In this document: positions 35,305 through 44,741 of the stretch, piece after piece
How positions within the stretch are numbered: the first letter of the stretch is position 1
How the letters are laid out: each line of letters starts with the position of its first letter
From: an uncultured Oscillospiraceae bacterium
GTDB lineage: Bacteria; Bacillota; Clostridia; Oscillospirales; Oscillospiraceae
DNA length: 64,000 bases
Assembly: GCA_910585815.1 (NCBI GenBank)
Contig: CAJUFJ010000013.1
Span: 1 to 64,000, forward strand
Reading direction: 5' to 3'
Made by a program: the position numbers and the translations under genes
The notes under the pieces: model-generated
The model's input: only the letters and a program-made list of their open reading frames with translations
Databases searched by the model: none
Told to the model about the DNA's origin: nothing

Positions 35305-36282
35305 ATGGCGACAATTAAGGATGTGGCCCGGATGGCAGGGGTTTCCCAGTCCACCGTCTCAAAATACATCAACGGCGGACAGGTGCGTCCGGCCAATCTG
35401 GAATCCATCCGGCAGGCCATCGCCGCCCTGGACTACCGGGTCAATCCCTTTGCCCGGAGCCTGAAGACCCAGCGCAGCCATTCCGTCGGCATCCTGCTGC
35501 CCACCCTCAGCGTCCCCTTCTACAGCCAGATCTTTACCGCCCTGGACAAGGTGCTCCGAGAGAGGGGCTACCACACCATCATCTCCTGCTACTCCTCCGA
35601 CCACGGGCTGGAGCGGGACTATTTCAACTTTCTCGTCAGCACCGGGGTGGACGGCCTGATCTATCTGCCAGAAAACCTCACCGCCGATGAATTTTCCGAG
35701 ATCATCGCCAACCGGAGCGTGCCGGTGGTCCAGGTGGACCGGGCCATCCCCGGTGTCTGCGCCGATGCGGTGCTCACCGACAATACCGAGGCCTCCTGCC
35801 AGGCGGTCAGCCACCTGATCCGCAGCGGACACCGCCGTATTGCCGCCATCACCGGCCCCGGCTCCATCCAGACGGCCCGGGAGCGCATCGCCGGCTACCT
35901 CCGGGCGCTGGAGGAAAACGGCATCCCCTACGACGACTCTCTGGTCCTCCGGGGGGAGCTTATCTTCGCCACCGGCTACCAGGGCTTTCTGCACATGATG
36001 GGCCTGGCCGCACCCCCCACCGCCATCTTCTCCACCAACAGCGACATCACCATCGGGGTAATCACCGCCGCCCGGGAGCGTGGGGTGAACATCCCCAACG
36101 ACGTGACGGTGTTCGGCTACGACTGCGTGGACGTCTGCTCTATGATGACGCCCCCCCTGCCGGTGGTCTACCAGCCTGAGCAGGAGATCGGCCGCACCGC
36201 CGCCCAGTGGCTTATCCGGCGGCTGGAGGGGGACGGGGACCCGCCCCGTACCGTCCGGCTGAAGTGCAGCCTGCAATTTTAG
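35305..36282 (+). CDS. LacI-family transcriptional regulator
   Basis: 325 residues from the ATG at 35305, preceded by GGGGAGG; the frame upstream runs through the promoter. The N-terminal helix-turn-helix reads TIKDVARMAGVSQSTVSKYI, and the rest is a type 1 periplasmic-binding fold sensing a sugar. It probably represses itself, fucI-fucU and the divergent transporter/kinase operon through the operators on both sides. Confidence 0.92.
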   Translation: MATIKDVARMAGVSQSTVSKYINGGQVRPANLESIRQAIAALDYRVNPFARSLKTQRSHSVGILLPTLSVPFYSQIFTALDKVLRERGYHTIISCYSSDHGLERDYFNFLVSTGVDGLIYLPENLTADEFSEIIANRSVPVVQVDRAIPGVCADAVLTDNTEASCQAVSHLIRSGHRRIAAITGPGSIQTARERIAGYLRALEENGIPYDDSLVLRGELIFATGYQGFLHMMGLAAPPTAIFSTNSDITIGVITAARERGVNIPNDVTVFGYDCVDVCSMMTPPLPVVYQPEQEIGRTAAQWLIRRLEGDGDPPRTVRLKCSLQF

Positions 36283-36368
36283 TATATCACGCTTTCCGGA
36301 GCGTCTTATAAATTCCATACACCCCCGCCGGACACGGCGGAACAGTCAATACAAGGAGGAAGATTATT

Positions 36369-38180
36369 ATGGCAAAGAACCGGTACATCGGCGAGTATCC
36401 CGTCATCGGCATCCGTCCCACCATCGACGGCCGCCGCGGCCCCCTGAAGGTCCGGGAGTCCCTGGAGGACCAGACCATGGCCATGGCCCAGGCCGCCAAG
36501 AAGCTGTTTGAGGAGAACATTTTCTACAGCAACGGCGAGCCGGTGAAGGTGGTCATTGCCGACACCACCATCGGCCGGGTAGCCGAGGCCGCCGCCTGCG
36601 CCGCCAAGTTCAAGAAGGAAAATGTGGATATCACCCTCACCGTCACCCCCTGCTGGTGCTACGGCGCCGAGACCATGGACATGGACCCCATGACCATCAA
36701 GGGCGTGTGGGGCTTCAACGGCACCGAGCGCCCCGGCGCGGTGTATCTGGCCTCCGTGCTGGCCACCCACGCCCAGAAGGGCCTGCCCGCCTTCGGCATC
36801 TACGGCCATGAGGTGCAGAATCTGGACGAGGTCACCGACGTCCCCGCCGACGTGCGGGAGAAGCTGCTCCGCTTCGGCCGGGCCGCCGTGGCCGTGGCCA
36901 CCATGCGGGGCAAGAGCTACCTCCAGATCGGCTCCATGTGCATGGGCATCGGCGGCTCCATCATCGACCAGGACTTTATTCAGGACTACCTGGGCATGCG
37001 GGTGGAAAGCGTGGACGAGGTGGAGATTATCCGCCGCATGACCGAGGGCATCTACGACGAGGCCGAGTTCCAGAAGGCCCTGGCCTGGACCAAGGAGCAC
37101 TGCAAGGAGGGCTGGGACAAGAATCCCGACTTTGTCAAGGCCTCCCCGGAGAAGAAGGCGGAAGCGTGGGAGTTCACCGTTAAGATGTACTGTATCATCA
37201 AGGACCTGATGAACGGCAACCCCAACCTGCCCGAGGGCCGGGAGGAGGAGATGGTGGGCCACAACGCCATCGCCGGCGGCTTCCAGGGCCAGCGCCAGTG
37301 GACCGACTTCTACCCCAACTGCGACTACCCCGAGGCCCTGCTCAACTCCAGCTTTGACTACAGCGGCGCCCGGGAGCCCTACATCCTGGCCACCGAGAAT
37401 GACGTGCTCAACGGCCTGGGGATGCTGTTCATGAAGCTGCTCACCAACCGGGCTCAGATCTTCGCTGACGTGCGCACCTACTGGTCCCCCGAGGCCACCA
37501 AGCGGGCCACCGGCTATGAGCTGGAGGGCGTGGCCAAGGAGAACGGCGGCTTTATCCACCTGATCAACTCCGGCGCCGCCTGCCTGGACGCCTGCGGCGA
37601 ATGCGTGGACGAGAACGGCAAGCCCGTTATGAAGAAGTGGTGGGAGGTCACCGAGGAGGATATCGAGAAGATGACCAAGGCCACCGACTGGCCCTCCGCG
37701 GACTTCGGCTACTTCCGGGGCGGCGGCTTCTCCAGCCACTACATCACCCGGGCCGAGATGCCCGCCACCATGATCCGCCTGAATCTGGTGAAGGGCCTGG
37801 GCCCCGTCCTCCAGATCGCTGAGGGCTGGACCGTCAATCTGCCCGACGAGGTGACCGAGAAGCTGATGCGCCGCACCGACTACACCTGGCCCTGCACCTG
37901 GTTTGCTCCCCGGTGCGACGGGGTGGAGGGCAGCCCCTTCCGCTCGGCCTACGACGTGATGAACAACTGGGGCGCCAACCACGGCGCCATCTCCTATGGC
38001 CACGTGGGCGCCGACCTGATTACCCTGTGCTCCATGTTGCGCATCCCCGTGTGCATGCACAACGTGCCCGACGCCGACGTGTTCCGTCCCGCCGCCTGGA
38101 ACGCCTTCGGCATGGACAAGGAGGGCCAGGACTACCGCGCCTGCGCCGCCTACGGCCCCATGTATAAGAATATCCGCTGA
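36369..38180 (+). CDS. fucI: L-fucose isomerase
   Basis: 603 residues, close to E. coli FucI (591). Metal-ligand regions are conserved: [11 protein letters not shown] (Glu), [10 protein letters not shown] (Asp) and [18 protein letters not shown] (His). It converts L-fucose to L-fuculose, and in relatives also D-arabinose to D-ribulose, with Mn2+. An AAGGAGGAAG ribosome site precedes the ATG. It follows lacI by 86 bp, probably in the same transcript, and is followed by fucU. Confidence 0.96.
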   Translation: MAKNRYIGEYPVIGIRPTIDGRRGPLKVRESLEDQTMAMAQAAKKLFEENIFYSNGEPVKVVIADTTIGRVAEAAACAAKFKKENVDITLTVTPCWCYGAETMDMDPMTIKGVWGFNGTERPGAVYLASVLATHAQKGLPAFGIYGHEVQNLDEVTDVPADVREKLLRFGRAAVAVATMRGKSYLQIGSMCMGIGGSIIDQDFIQDYLGMRVESVDEVEIIRRMTEGIYDEAEFQKALAWTKEHCKEGWDKNPDFVKASPEKKAEAWEFTVKMYCIIKDLMNGNPNLPEGREEEMVGHNAIAGGFQGQRQWTDFYPNCDYPEALLNSSFDYSGAREPYILATENDVLNGLGMLFMKLLTNRAQIFADVRTYWSPEATKRATGYELEGVAKENGGFIHLINSGAACLDACGECVDENGKPVMKKWWEVTEEDIEKMTKATDWPSADFGYFRGGGFSSHYITRAEMPATMIRLNLVKGLGPVLQIAEGWTVNLPDEVTEKLMRRTDYTWPCTWFAPRCDGVEGSPFRSAYDVMNNWGANHGAISYGHVGADLITLCSMLRIPVCMHNVPDADVFRPAAWNAFGMDKEGQDYRACAAYGPMYKNIR

Positions 38181-38239
38181 GCCTGCGCTTCATCCCCTCC
38201 CCCACGGGGGAGGGGATATTAAATAAGGAGGTTATCCCT

Positions 38240-38686
38240 ATGCTGAAAAATATCCCCCCCATCCTCTCCCCCGAGCTGCTGAAGGTGCTGGCTGAGATGG
38301 GCCACGGCGACCGCATCTGCATCGGTGACGGCAACTTCCCCGGCAAGTCCATGGCCGAGGCGGGCGGCGCCGTTCTGGTCCGGGCCGACGGCCACGGCGT
38401 CCCTGAACTGCTGGACGCCATCATGCAGGTAATCCCCCTGGACGCCTATGTGGAGACCCCCGCCATGACCATGGAGCCCATGGCCTGCGACAAGGACCTA
38501 GATATCCCTATCATCAAGGAGTATAAGGACATTGTGGCCAAGTACGACGACCGGGGCGAAGCCGCCTTCGGCACCTATGAGCGGTTCGAGTTCTACGACC
38601 ACGCCAAGCAGTGCTACTGCATCCTCCAGTCCGGCGAGACCGCCATCTACGCCAACATTATTTTGCAGAAGGGCGTTATCAAGTAA
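38240..38686 (+). CDS. fucU: L-fucose mutarotase FucU
   Basis: 148 residues of the RbsD/FucU family. The catalytic His is in EMGHGD (about His22), and the segments ADGHGVPELLDAI and ETAIYANIILQKG are typical of FucU. It speeds alpha/beta anomer exchange to feed FucI. It has an AAGGAGG ribosome site and is last in the right-going operon. Confidence 0.95.
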   Translation: MLKNIPPILSPELLKVLAEMGHGDRICIGDGNFPGKSMAEAGGAVLVRADGHGVPELLDAIMQVIPLDAYVETPAMTMEPMACDKDLDIPIIKEYKDIVAKYDDRGEAAFGTYERFEFYDHAKQCYCILQSGETAIYANIILQKGVIK

Positions 38687-38700
38687 GCTCTATGCGTGAA

Positions 38701-38733
38701 AAGGACCGCAGGCGATGCCTGCGGTCCTTTTTT
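38701..38733 (+). terminator. Terminator after fucU (bidirectional)
   Basis: A perfect 13-bp stem AAGGACCGCAGGC/GCCTGCGGTCCTT with a 3-nt loop is followed by TTTT. It would also end the convergent metallo-hydrolase transcript on the other strand. Confidence 0.9.
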
Positions 38734-38741
38734 GCGATCAT

Positions 38742-39455
38742 TCAGATGGTCAAAGTCTCCCCCATATCCGGTAAGGTCACGGGGATGCCCTGGCAGCGGG
38801 ACAGGGTGGTCTCCACCGCCTGCCACAGGCCCTCCGGGTCGTTGTCTCGGGCGGGCAGGTGGAGGAGCACCAGCCGCTCAGGGGCCAGGCGCTCCACAAT
38901 CCGCCAGGCGGCGGGGGTGGCAGCGTAGGCAAAGGGGGCAAAGAGCACGTCCGGCCGAATAGAACTGCCCTCCCACTGGGTGGGGGCGGCATCCCCCGCA
39001 AAGAGGAGCCGCCGTGAGCCCTCAATGAGCAGGCTGCTGTGCTCCACTGTCCGGTAGGCCGCCCCGATGTGCCGGGACGGGATGGGGGTCACGGCAACGC
39101 CTCCGGCGGACACCCCTTCCCCCACCGTCACCGGCCAGGGGGACAGGGCCTCCGCCACCGCCCGGGTGCCCAGCACCGGGGGGCCGCCCCAGGCGTAGAG
39201 GCACTCCGCCGCTCCGTCGGAGTCCAGATGGTCGGGATGGGCGTGGGTGAAGGCCACCAGGTCCACCCGGCGGCCCGCCAGCTCCTCCAGCAGGGAGGGT
39301 GGGGTGGGCAGATAGGGGCCCACCCCGCCGCAGACCCCGTCCAGCAGGACGGCAATCCCATCCAGCTCCAGCAGTCCGCCGGCGTTGGCCGTCCGGGTAA
39401 ATCGGAGCGGTGCTCCCACCCCCTCAGGGGGTGGGAGCACCACACTTTTACACAC
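38742..39455 (-). CDS. Metallo-beta-lactamase-fold hydrolase
   Basis: 237 residues if started at the GTG at 39455; GTG codons at 39443 and 39440, with AGGTG upstream, are alternatives. The metal motif THAHPDHLD (HxHxDH) and later His/Asp (SRHIG, FAGDA) mark an UlaG/YtxB-like metal-dependent hydrolase. The first dozen codons coincide with a strong hairpin after the E1 gene, so the true N-terminus probably begins near residue 5 or later. Substrate unknown. Confidence 0.75.
   Translation of the reverse strand: MCKSVVLPPPEGVGAPLRFTRTANAGGLLELDGIAVLLDGVCGGVGPYLPTPPSLLEELAGRRVDLVAFTHAHPDHLDSDGAAECLYAWGGPPVLGTRAVAEALSPWPVTVGEGVSAGGVAVTPIPSRHIGAAYRTVEHSSLLIEGSRRLLFAGDAAPTQWEGSSIRPDVLFAPFAYAATPAAWRIVERLAPERLVLLHLPARDNDPEGLWQAVETTLSRCQGIPVTLPDMGETLTI
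39409..39441 (-). terminator. Perfect hairpin at the E1/metallo-hydrolase junction
   Basis: 15-bp perfect stem GGTGCTCCCACCCCC/GGGGGTGGGAGCACC with a 3-nt loop, just after the E1 stop at 39448. There is no strong U-run on the minus strand, so it may limit rather than end transcription. Confidence 0.5.
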
Positions 39456-41922
39456 CTGCCTTGGCCTTTCTCAGCTGCTCGGCGTCGGTAAAGCTCTGCT
39501 GGGGCACATAGCCGGGGATGGGTACAATTCTCTCGTGGATGGCGTCGATAATCCAGGAGGGCTGGGGGAAGAAATAGTGGTCGAACTCGTAGGGGGGAGT
39601 GATCCAGTTCTTGGCTCCCACCACCACGGGAGGTGCATCCAGGTCGTCGAAGCACAGCTCGGCGATGTTCCGGGCCACGTCGTCCAGGAAGGAGCCCCGG
39701 GCACAGGCGTCGCTCACCAGCACCACCCGGCCGGTCTTCTTCACGCTCTCCAAAATCTTGGTGTAGTCCAGGGGCACCAGGGAGTGGAGGTTGATAATTT
39801 CGGCCTCCATGCCGTATTTCTCCTTCAGCTCCTTAGCGGCCTCCACCGCCCGGTAGAGCACCGCGCCGATGGTGAGGATGGTCACGTCCTTGCCGGTCTG
39901 AATCACGTTCACGTCTCCGAAGGGAATCTCATACCGGCCGGCGGGCACGCCGCCCTCGTGGAACTGCTCGCCCACGTCGTAGATGCGTTGGCTCTCGAAG
40001 AAGATCACCGGGTCGGTGCCGTTGAGGGCGGTCTCCATCAGGCCCTTGGCCTCCCAGGGGGTGGCGGGGAAGCACACCTTCAGGCCGGGGATGTGGGCGC
40101 ACAGGGCGGTCCAGTCCTGGCTGTGCTGGGCGCCGTACTTGGAGCCCACCGACACCCGGACCACCACGGGCATCTTCAAAATGCCGGCGGACATGGACTG
40201 CCACTTGGACAGCTGGTTAAAAATCTCGTCGCCGGCGCAGCCGATGAAGTCGGCGTACATCAGCTCCACCACGGCCCGGCCGCCGCACATGCCGTAGCCC
40301 ACGGCGGTGCCCACAATGGCGGCCTCAGAGATGGGGGAGTTGAACAGGCGGCTGTGGGGAAGGGCGTCGGCCATGCCCCGGTAGATGGCGAAGGCTCCGC
40401 CCCAGTCCCGGACGTCCTCGCCGTAGGAGATCATGGTGGGGTCCTCATAGAACTTATCCAGCAGCACCTCGCTGATGCCGTCCCGCAGGTTGAACAGCTT
40501 CATCTTGCTCACGGGCTTGCCGTCCTTGGTGAAGGGAGCCCGCTCCTTGCCCTGAATCTTCTGCCACAGGGGGCACTCCTCCTTGGGGGTGAGGGCGTCG
40601 GGGGTGCGCTCAGTGTCGAAGGAGGGCACCTTCCCGTTGGAGTACATCAGCCGCTCCACATAGGCGGGGTCGTTGTCAAAGTCGGCGTAGGGGGACACGG
40701 CGGGGTCGGCGGCGTGGCGGCAGATCATGGTCATGCGCTCCACGGTCTCAGCCATGATCTCCTCAAACTTGCTGTCGGGGGCCACACCGGCCTCCACCAG
40801 GCTCTGGCGGTAGGTGACGATGGGGTCGATGGCCCGCCAGGCCTCGATCTCCTCCTTGGTGCGGTAGGCGTTCTGGTCGGAGGTGGAATGGCCGGACAGG
40901 CGGTAGGTGATGGTGTCCAGCAGGACGGGGCCCTTACCGGCCCGGAGCAGCTCCAGCTTGCGCTCCATGGCATCGATGACGGCCAGGGGGTTGTAGCCGT
41001 CCACCCGCTCGGCGTAGAGCTGGGTGGGGGACACGCCGGAGCCCATGCGGGCCAGCATGTCATAGGCCATGGTCTCGCCCCGGGTCTGGCCGCCCATGCC
41101 GTAGGAGTTGTTGAAGATGTTATACAGGATGGGCATGCCCTGGTCCTGGCCCTTCTCCCACAGGGTGCGGAACTGGTCCATGCAGGCGAAGTTCATGGCC
41201 TCCCACACGGGGCCCCGGCCCAGGGAGCCGTCGCCGATGTTGCACACCACGATGCCGGGCTTCTCGTTGCACTTCTTAAACAGGGCCGCGCCGGTGGCGA
41301 TGGTGGCGGAGCCGCCCACGATGGCGTTGTTGGGGTAGACGCCGAAGGGCAGGAAGAAGGCGTGCATGGAGCCGCCCATGCCGTGGTGGAAGCCGTTTTC
41401 ACGGGCGAAGACCTCGGCCAGGGCGCCGTAGACCACAAAGCGGATGGCCAGCTCCTTGGTGTCCTTCACGGGACCCAGCTTCTCCACCGCCCGGAGGGTG
41501 CGGCCGCCCAGGAAGCTCTCCATGACCTCCATCAGCTCCTGGTCGGTGAGCTTCTCAATGCAGCTCAGGCTCTTGGCCAGGATCTCACTGTGGCTGCGGT
41601 GGCTGCCAAAGTTGAAGTCGTTGCGGTCCAGCAGATAGGACTGGCCCACGGCGGCGGCCTCCTGGCCCAGGGACAGGTGGGCGGGGCCGGGGTAGGTGGT
41701 CTCGATGCCGTTGTAGACCCCCTGGGTCTTGATCTGGTTCAGCATGGACTCAAATTCCCGCAGGATGGTGATGTCCCGCCAGATGCGCATCAGGTCGTCG
41801 TCGCTGAACTTCTTGCGCTCCTCGGCGACGGTCTTGTTATAGGCGTTTACGGGGATATCCTCAAAGGTAATCTTGCCCGGGGCCCGGGTGGCAGCGGGAT
41901 CGACAAAAATGCTCTTGGGCAT
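39448..41922 (-). CDS. 2-oxoacid/acetoin dehydrogenase E1, alpha-beta fusion
   Basis: 824 residues from the ATG at 41922 (AAGGAGG ribosome site); the longer frame runs into a repeat. The N-terminal half is an E1-alpha-type TPP domain with the GDGS...NNSYG motif (GDGSLGRGPVWEAMNFA, NIFNNSYGMGG). The C-terminal half is a transketolase-type E1-beta (MISYGEDVRDWGG, SPISEAAIVGTAVG). It decarboxylates a 2-oxoacid, or cleaves acetoin, and passes the acyl group to the E2 encoded upstream. Substrate (pyruvate, branched-chain 2-oxoacid or acetoin) cannot be decided. Confidence 0.88.
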   Translation of the reverse strand: MPKSIFVDPAATRAPGKITFEDIPVNAYNKTVAEERKKFSDDDLMRIWRDITILREFESMLNQIKTQGVYNGIETTYPGPAHLSLGQEAAAVGQSYLLDRNDFNFGSHRSHSEILAKSLSCIEKLTDQELMEVMESFLGGRTLRAVEKLGPVKDTKELAIRFVVYGALAEVFARENGFHHGMGGSMHAFFLPFGVYPNNAIVGGSATIATGAALFKKCNEKPGIVVCNIGDGSLGRGPVWEAMNFACMDQFRTLWEKGQDQGMPILYNIFNNSYGMGGQTRGETMAYDMLARMGSGVSPTQLYAERVDGYNPLAVIDAMERKLELLRAGKGPVLLDTITYRLSGHSTSDQNAYRTKEEIEAWRAIDPIVTYRQSLVEAGVAPDSKFEEIMAETVERMTMICRHAADPAVSPYADFDNDPAYVERLMYSNGKVPSFDTERTPDALTPKEECPLWQKIQGKERAPFTKDGKPVSKMKLFNLRDGISEVLLDKFYEDPTMISYGEDVRDWGGAFAIYRGMADALPHSRLFNSPISEAAIVGTAVGYGMCGGRAVVELMYADFIGCAGDEIFNQLSKWQSMSAGILKMPVVVRVSVGSKYGAQHSQDWTALCAHIPGLKVCFPATPWEAKGLMETALNGTDPVIFFESQRIYDVGEQFHEGGVPAGRYEIPFGDVNVIQTGKDVTILTIGAVLYRAVEAAKELKEKYGMEAEIINLHSLVPLDYTKILESVKKTGRVVLVSDACARGSFLDDVARNIAELCFDDLDAPPVVVGAKNWITPPYEFDHYFFPQPSWIIDAIHERIVPIPGYVPQQSFTDAEQLRKAKAGV

Positions 41923-41948
41923 GGTGATTTTCCTCCTTATTGTCTTTT

Positions 41949-42072
41949 CAAAGGCTCCCTCAGAGAGGGAGCTGTCACCGCCGCAGGCGGTGACTGAGGG
42001 AGTTTTCCGTTGACGGACTCCCTCCGTCACGGCTTCGCCGTGCCACCTCCCTCAAGGAGGGAGGCTTTTTGG
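41949..42072. repeat. Type A palindromic repeat, copy 2
   Basis: Lies between lpdA and the E1 gene. Hairpins: GCTCCCTCAGAGAGGGAGC, TCACCGCCGCAGGCGGTGA, CACGGCTTCGCCGTG and CCTCCCTCAAGGAGGGAGG, plus a long arm CTGAGGGAGTTTTCCG with its partner. Architecture as copies at 4688 and 50725 but with different stem sequences. Confidence 0.75.
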
Positions 42073-42079
42073 CGCTTCC

Positions 42080-43447
42080 TTAAATCTTAAACATGGCTTC
42101 CCGGATAATCTCGCCCACGGTGGGGTGGGGGAAGACCAGCTTCTTCAGCCGCTGGGGGGGCAGCTCGGTGTCCACCATCATGGCGGCAGTCATGATAATC
42201 TCGGAGGCGTAGCTGCCCACCATGTGGCAGCCGATGAGGCAGTTCTTGTTGGTGTCCACCACCAGCTTGATAAAGCCCTTGCCGTTCTCGTTCTCCGCCA
42301 CATACCGGCCGGAGTAGAGCATGGGCAGCTCCACCTCTTTCACGTCCAGGCCCTTGGCTTTGGCGCTCTCGGCGGTCTCGCCCACGCTGGCCACCTCGGG
42401 GTCGGTGTAGATGACGGAGGGGATTACGTTATACCGCATCTCGTCCTTCACGCCCAGCATGTGGTTCACAGCCACCTCGGCCTCCCGGTAGGCGGTGTGG
42501 GCCAGCATCAGCTTGCCATTGCAGTCACCGATGGCGTACACCCCGGCCACGTTGGTGCACACGTGGCTGTCGGTGACGATGGCGGCCCGGTTCATCTCCA
42601 GGCCCAGCTTCTCCACGCCAAGCCCCTGAGTGAAGGGCTTGCGGCCGGCGGACAGCAGCACCAGGTCGCACTTGACCTCCTTCTTTTCCCCGGCCTCCTC
42701 GTAGAGGACGGAGTCCTTGGTGACTTCCAGCACCTTGCAGGAGAGCTTAAACTCCATCCCACGCTTGCCGTACTCGTCCATAAGCACCTTGCAGATGGCG
42801 GGGTCGGTGGAGCCGGCGATTTTGGGCATCATCTCGATCACGGTGACGTGGACGCCCACGCTGGCGAAGTAGCAGGCCATTTCCAGGCCAATCACGCCGC
42901 CGCCGATAACCACCAGCTCACGGGGAAGCTCCTTCCGGTCCAGCACCTCCCGGTTGGTGACCACAAAGCCGGAGGAGATGCCCTCCTTCAGGCCGGGGAT
43001 GGGGGGCACCACCGTCTCGGAGCCGGAGGCGAGCACCAGCCGCTTGGCGGTGTATGTATCGTCGCCCGCCTTGACGGCAAAGCCGCCCTCGGCCCGGCCC
43101 TCGATGGCCGCCTTCTTGTCGATGACGGTGACCTTGCAGCCCTTCATGGTGCCCTTCACGCCGGACACCAGGGTGTGCACCACCTTATTTTTCCGCTCCA
43201 CCACCTTGGCGTGGTCCAGGGTCACCTTCTCGGCGGTGACGCCGAAGGCCTCGCTCTCGGTGGCGTGGCGGTAGAGCTTGGCGGAGTTGAGCAGGGTCTT
43301 GGTGGGGACGCAGCCCTCGTTCAGACAGGTGCCGCCCAGGGCGCGCTCCTCAAACAGGGCCACCTTCATGCCGCCCTGGGCGGCCCGTTCGGCGCACAGA
43401 TAGCCGCCGGGGCCGCCGCCGATGACGATAAGATCAAACAGTTCCAT
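42080..43447 (-). CDS. lpdA: Dihydrolipoyl dehydrogenase (E3)
   Basis: 455 residues. FAD motif IGGGPGGYLCAERA, redox disulfide GGTCLNEGCVPTK, second Rossmann VIGGGVIGLEMA, and the C-terminal His-Glu region HPTVGEIIREAM. No fused lipoyl domain. It reoxidises dihydrolipoamide on the E2 encoded 12 bp upstream. Confidence 0.95.
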   Translation of the reverse strand: MELFDLIVIGGGPGGYLCAERAAQGGMKVALFEERALGGTCLNEGCVPTKTLLNSAKLYRHATESEAFGVTAEKVTLDHAKVVERKNKVVHTLVSGVKGTMKGCKVTVIDKKAAIEGRAEGGFAVKAGDDTYTAKRLVLASGSETVVPPIPGLKEGISSGFVVTNREVLDRKELPRELVVIGGGVIGLEMACYFASVGVHVTVIEMMPKIAGSTDPAICKVLMDEYGKRGMEFKLSCKVLEVTKDSVLYEEAGEKKEVKCDLVLLSAGRKPFTQGLGVEKLGLEMNRAAIVTDSHVCTNVAGVYAIGDCNGKLMLAHTAYREAEVAVNHMLGVKDEMRYNVIPSVIYTDPEVASVGETAESAKAKGLDVKEVELPMLYSGRYVAENENGKGFIKLVVDTNKNCLIGCHMVGSYASEIIMTAAMMVDTELPPQRLKKLVFPHPTVGEIIREAMFKI

Positions 43448-43459
43448 ATCGCAACCTCC

Positions 43460-44704
43460 TTATTTGGCCAACAGTACGGTGAAATGCTCCAGTTGCTTGC
43501 ACAGCTCCTGCACAAAGCGGGAGGCGGGAGCGCCGTCGATGGCCCGGTGGTCGTAGGTGAGGGACAGGGCCATGGCGGGGTAGAGCTGGATGGAGCCGTC
43601 AGCCCCCTTCCGGGGCCGCTGGACGGTGGTGCATACGCCCAGGATGCCGGTCTGGGGCGGGTTGATAACGGGGGTGAAGCTCTCCACACCGAAGCCGCCC
43701 AGGTTGGACACGGTGAAGCTGGCCCCTGTGAGCTTGTCCGGGCTGATAGCCCCGTCCCGGGCCTCGGCGGCCAGCACCTTCAGCTCGTTGGAAATCTCCA
43801 GCAGGCTCTTTTCGTCGGCGTGCATAATGGTAGGCACAATCAGGCCCCGAGGGGTGTCCACCGCCACGCCCAGGTTCACGTGGTTGAACTTGCGGATGCT
43901 CACGTCGTCCAGCATGTGGGCGTTGAGGTCGGGCCAGCCGGGCAGCACCCGGGAGACGGCGTAGAGAATCAGATCGCCGATGGTGATGCCGGCGCACTCG
44001 CCGCCCGACTCCTTGAGCATCTTCCGATAGGCCAGGATGGCGGAGGCGTCGAAGGAGAAGTTGTGGGTCAGCTGGGCCATGGAGGTGAGGGAGTTGTGCA
44101 TGGACTTGCTGATGGCCCGGCGGATGCCGCTGAACTTCACGTCCTCATACTCAGGGCCGGCAGCCACAGCGGCGGCAGGAGCGGCAGCAGGGGCGGCTGC
44201 CTGAGCGGGGACGCCCTCGGCCATCAGTTTACGCACATCCCGCTCGATAATCCGGCCGTCGGGACCGGTGGGGATGGCCAGGGAGCCGTCCACCCCGGCG
44301 CGCTCGGCCAGGTTCCGGGCCCGGGGCGAAATTTTTCCTGTGCCCGCGGCGGCGGTGGTCTCAACGGCCCGAGCAGCCACAGGAGCGGCGGCGGCAGGGG
44401 CCTCCTCCGCGGCGGGAGCGGCGGCAGGGGCCGCGCCGTCGGGCCGCAGGGCGGACACGTCCTCCCCTTTGGTGCCGATGGCGCACACGTTCACCAGGCA
44501 GGGGACCTCCTCGCCGTCGCTGAAAAAGATCTCCAGCAGCTCGCCAGCGGCGGTGGACTCACACTCGAAGGCGGCCTTGTCGGTCTCGTAAGTAAACAGG
44601 ATGTCGCCCTCGGCAATCTGATCGCCCACCTTCTTCTCCCACTTGCCGATGATACAGGATTCCACTGTGATGCCCGCTTTGGGCATCAGGACTGCGTTTG
44701 CCAT
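43460..44704 (-). CDS. Dihydrolipoamide acyltransferase (E2)
   Basis: 414 residues from the ATG at 44704; an ATG at 44710 is too close to the AGGAGG site. One lipoyl domain (lysine in YETDKAAF), an Ala-rich linker, a peripheral-subunit-binding domain (ISPRARNLAERAGVD) and the catalytic domain with DHRAIDGAPASRF. It forms the core of the complex and depends on lipoylation, for which lplA lies nearby. Confidence 0.94.
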   Translation of the reverse strand: MANAVLMPKAGITVESCIIGKWEKKVGDQIAEGDILFTYETDKAAFECESTAAGELLEIFFSDGEEVPCLVNVCAIGTKGEDVSALRPDGAAPAAAPAAEEAPAAAAPVAARAVETTAAAGTGKISPRARNLAERAGVDGSLAIPTGPDGRIIERDVRKLMAEGVPAQAAAPAAAPAAAVAAGPEYEDVKFSGIRRAISKSMHNSLTSMAQLTHNFSFDASAILAYRKMLKESGGECAGITIGDLILYAVSRVLPGWPDLNAHMLDDVSIRKFNHVNLGVAVDTPRGLIVPTIMHADEKSLLEISNELKVLAAEARDGAISPDKLTGASFTVSNLGGFGVESFTPVINPPQTGILGVCTTVQRPRKGADGSIQLYPAMALSLTYDHRAIDGAPASRFVQELCKQLEHFTVLLAK

Positions 44705-44741
44705 GACCATTCCTCCTAAATAAAATATTTATATGGAAACA

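Noticed and set aside
36306..38060. 584-codon frame opposite fucI
   Set aside because: Antisense shadow of a clear fucose isomerase; His/Gly/Val-rich composition typical of GC-rich antisense frames.
39385..41997. 870-codon plus-strand frame opposite the E1 gene
   Set aside because: The minus strand encodes a complete TPP-dependent E1; the antisense frame has no domain and shadow-like composition.
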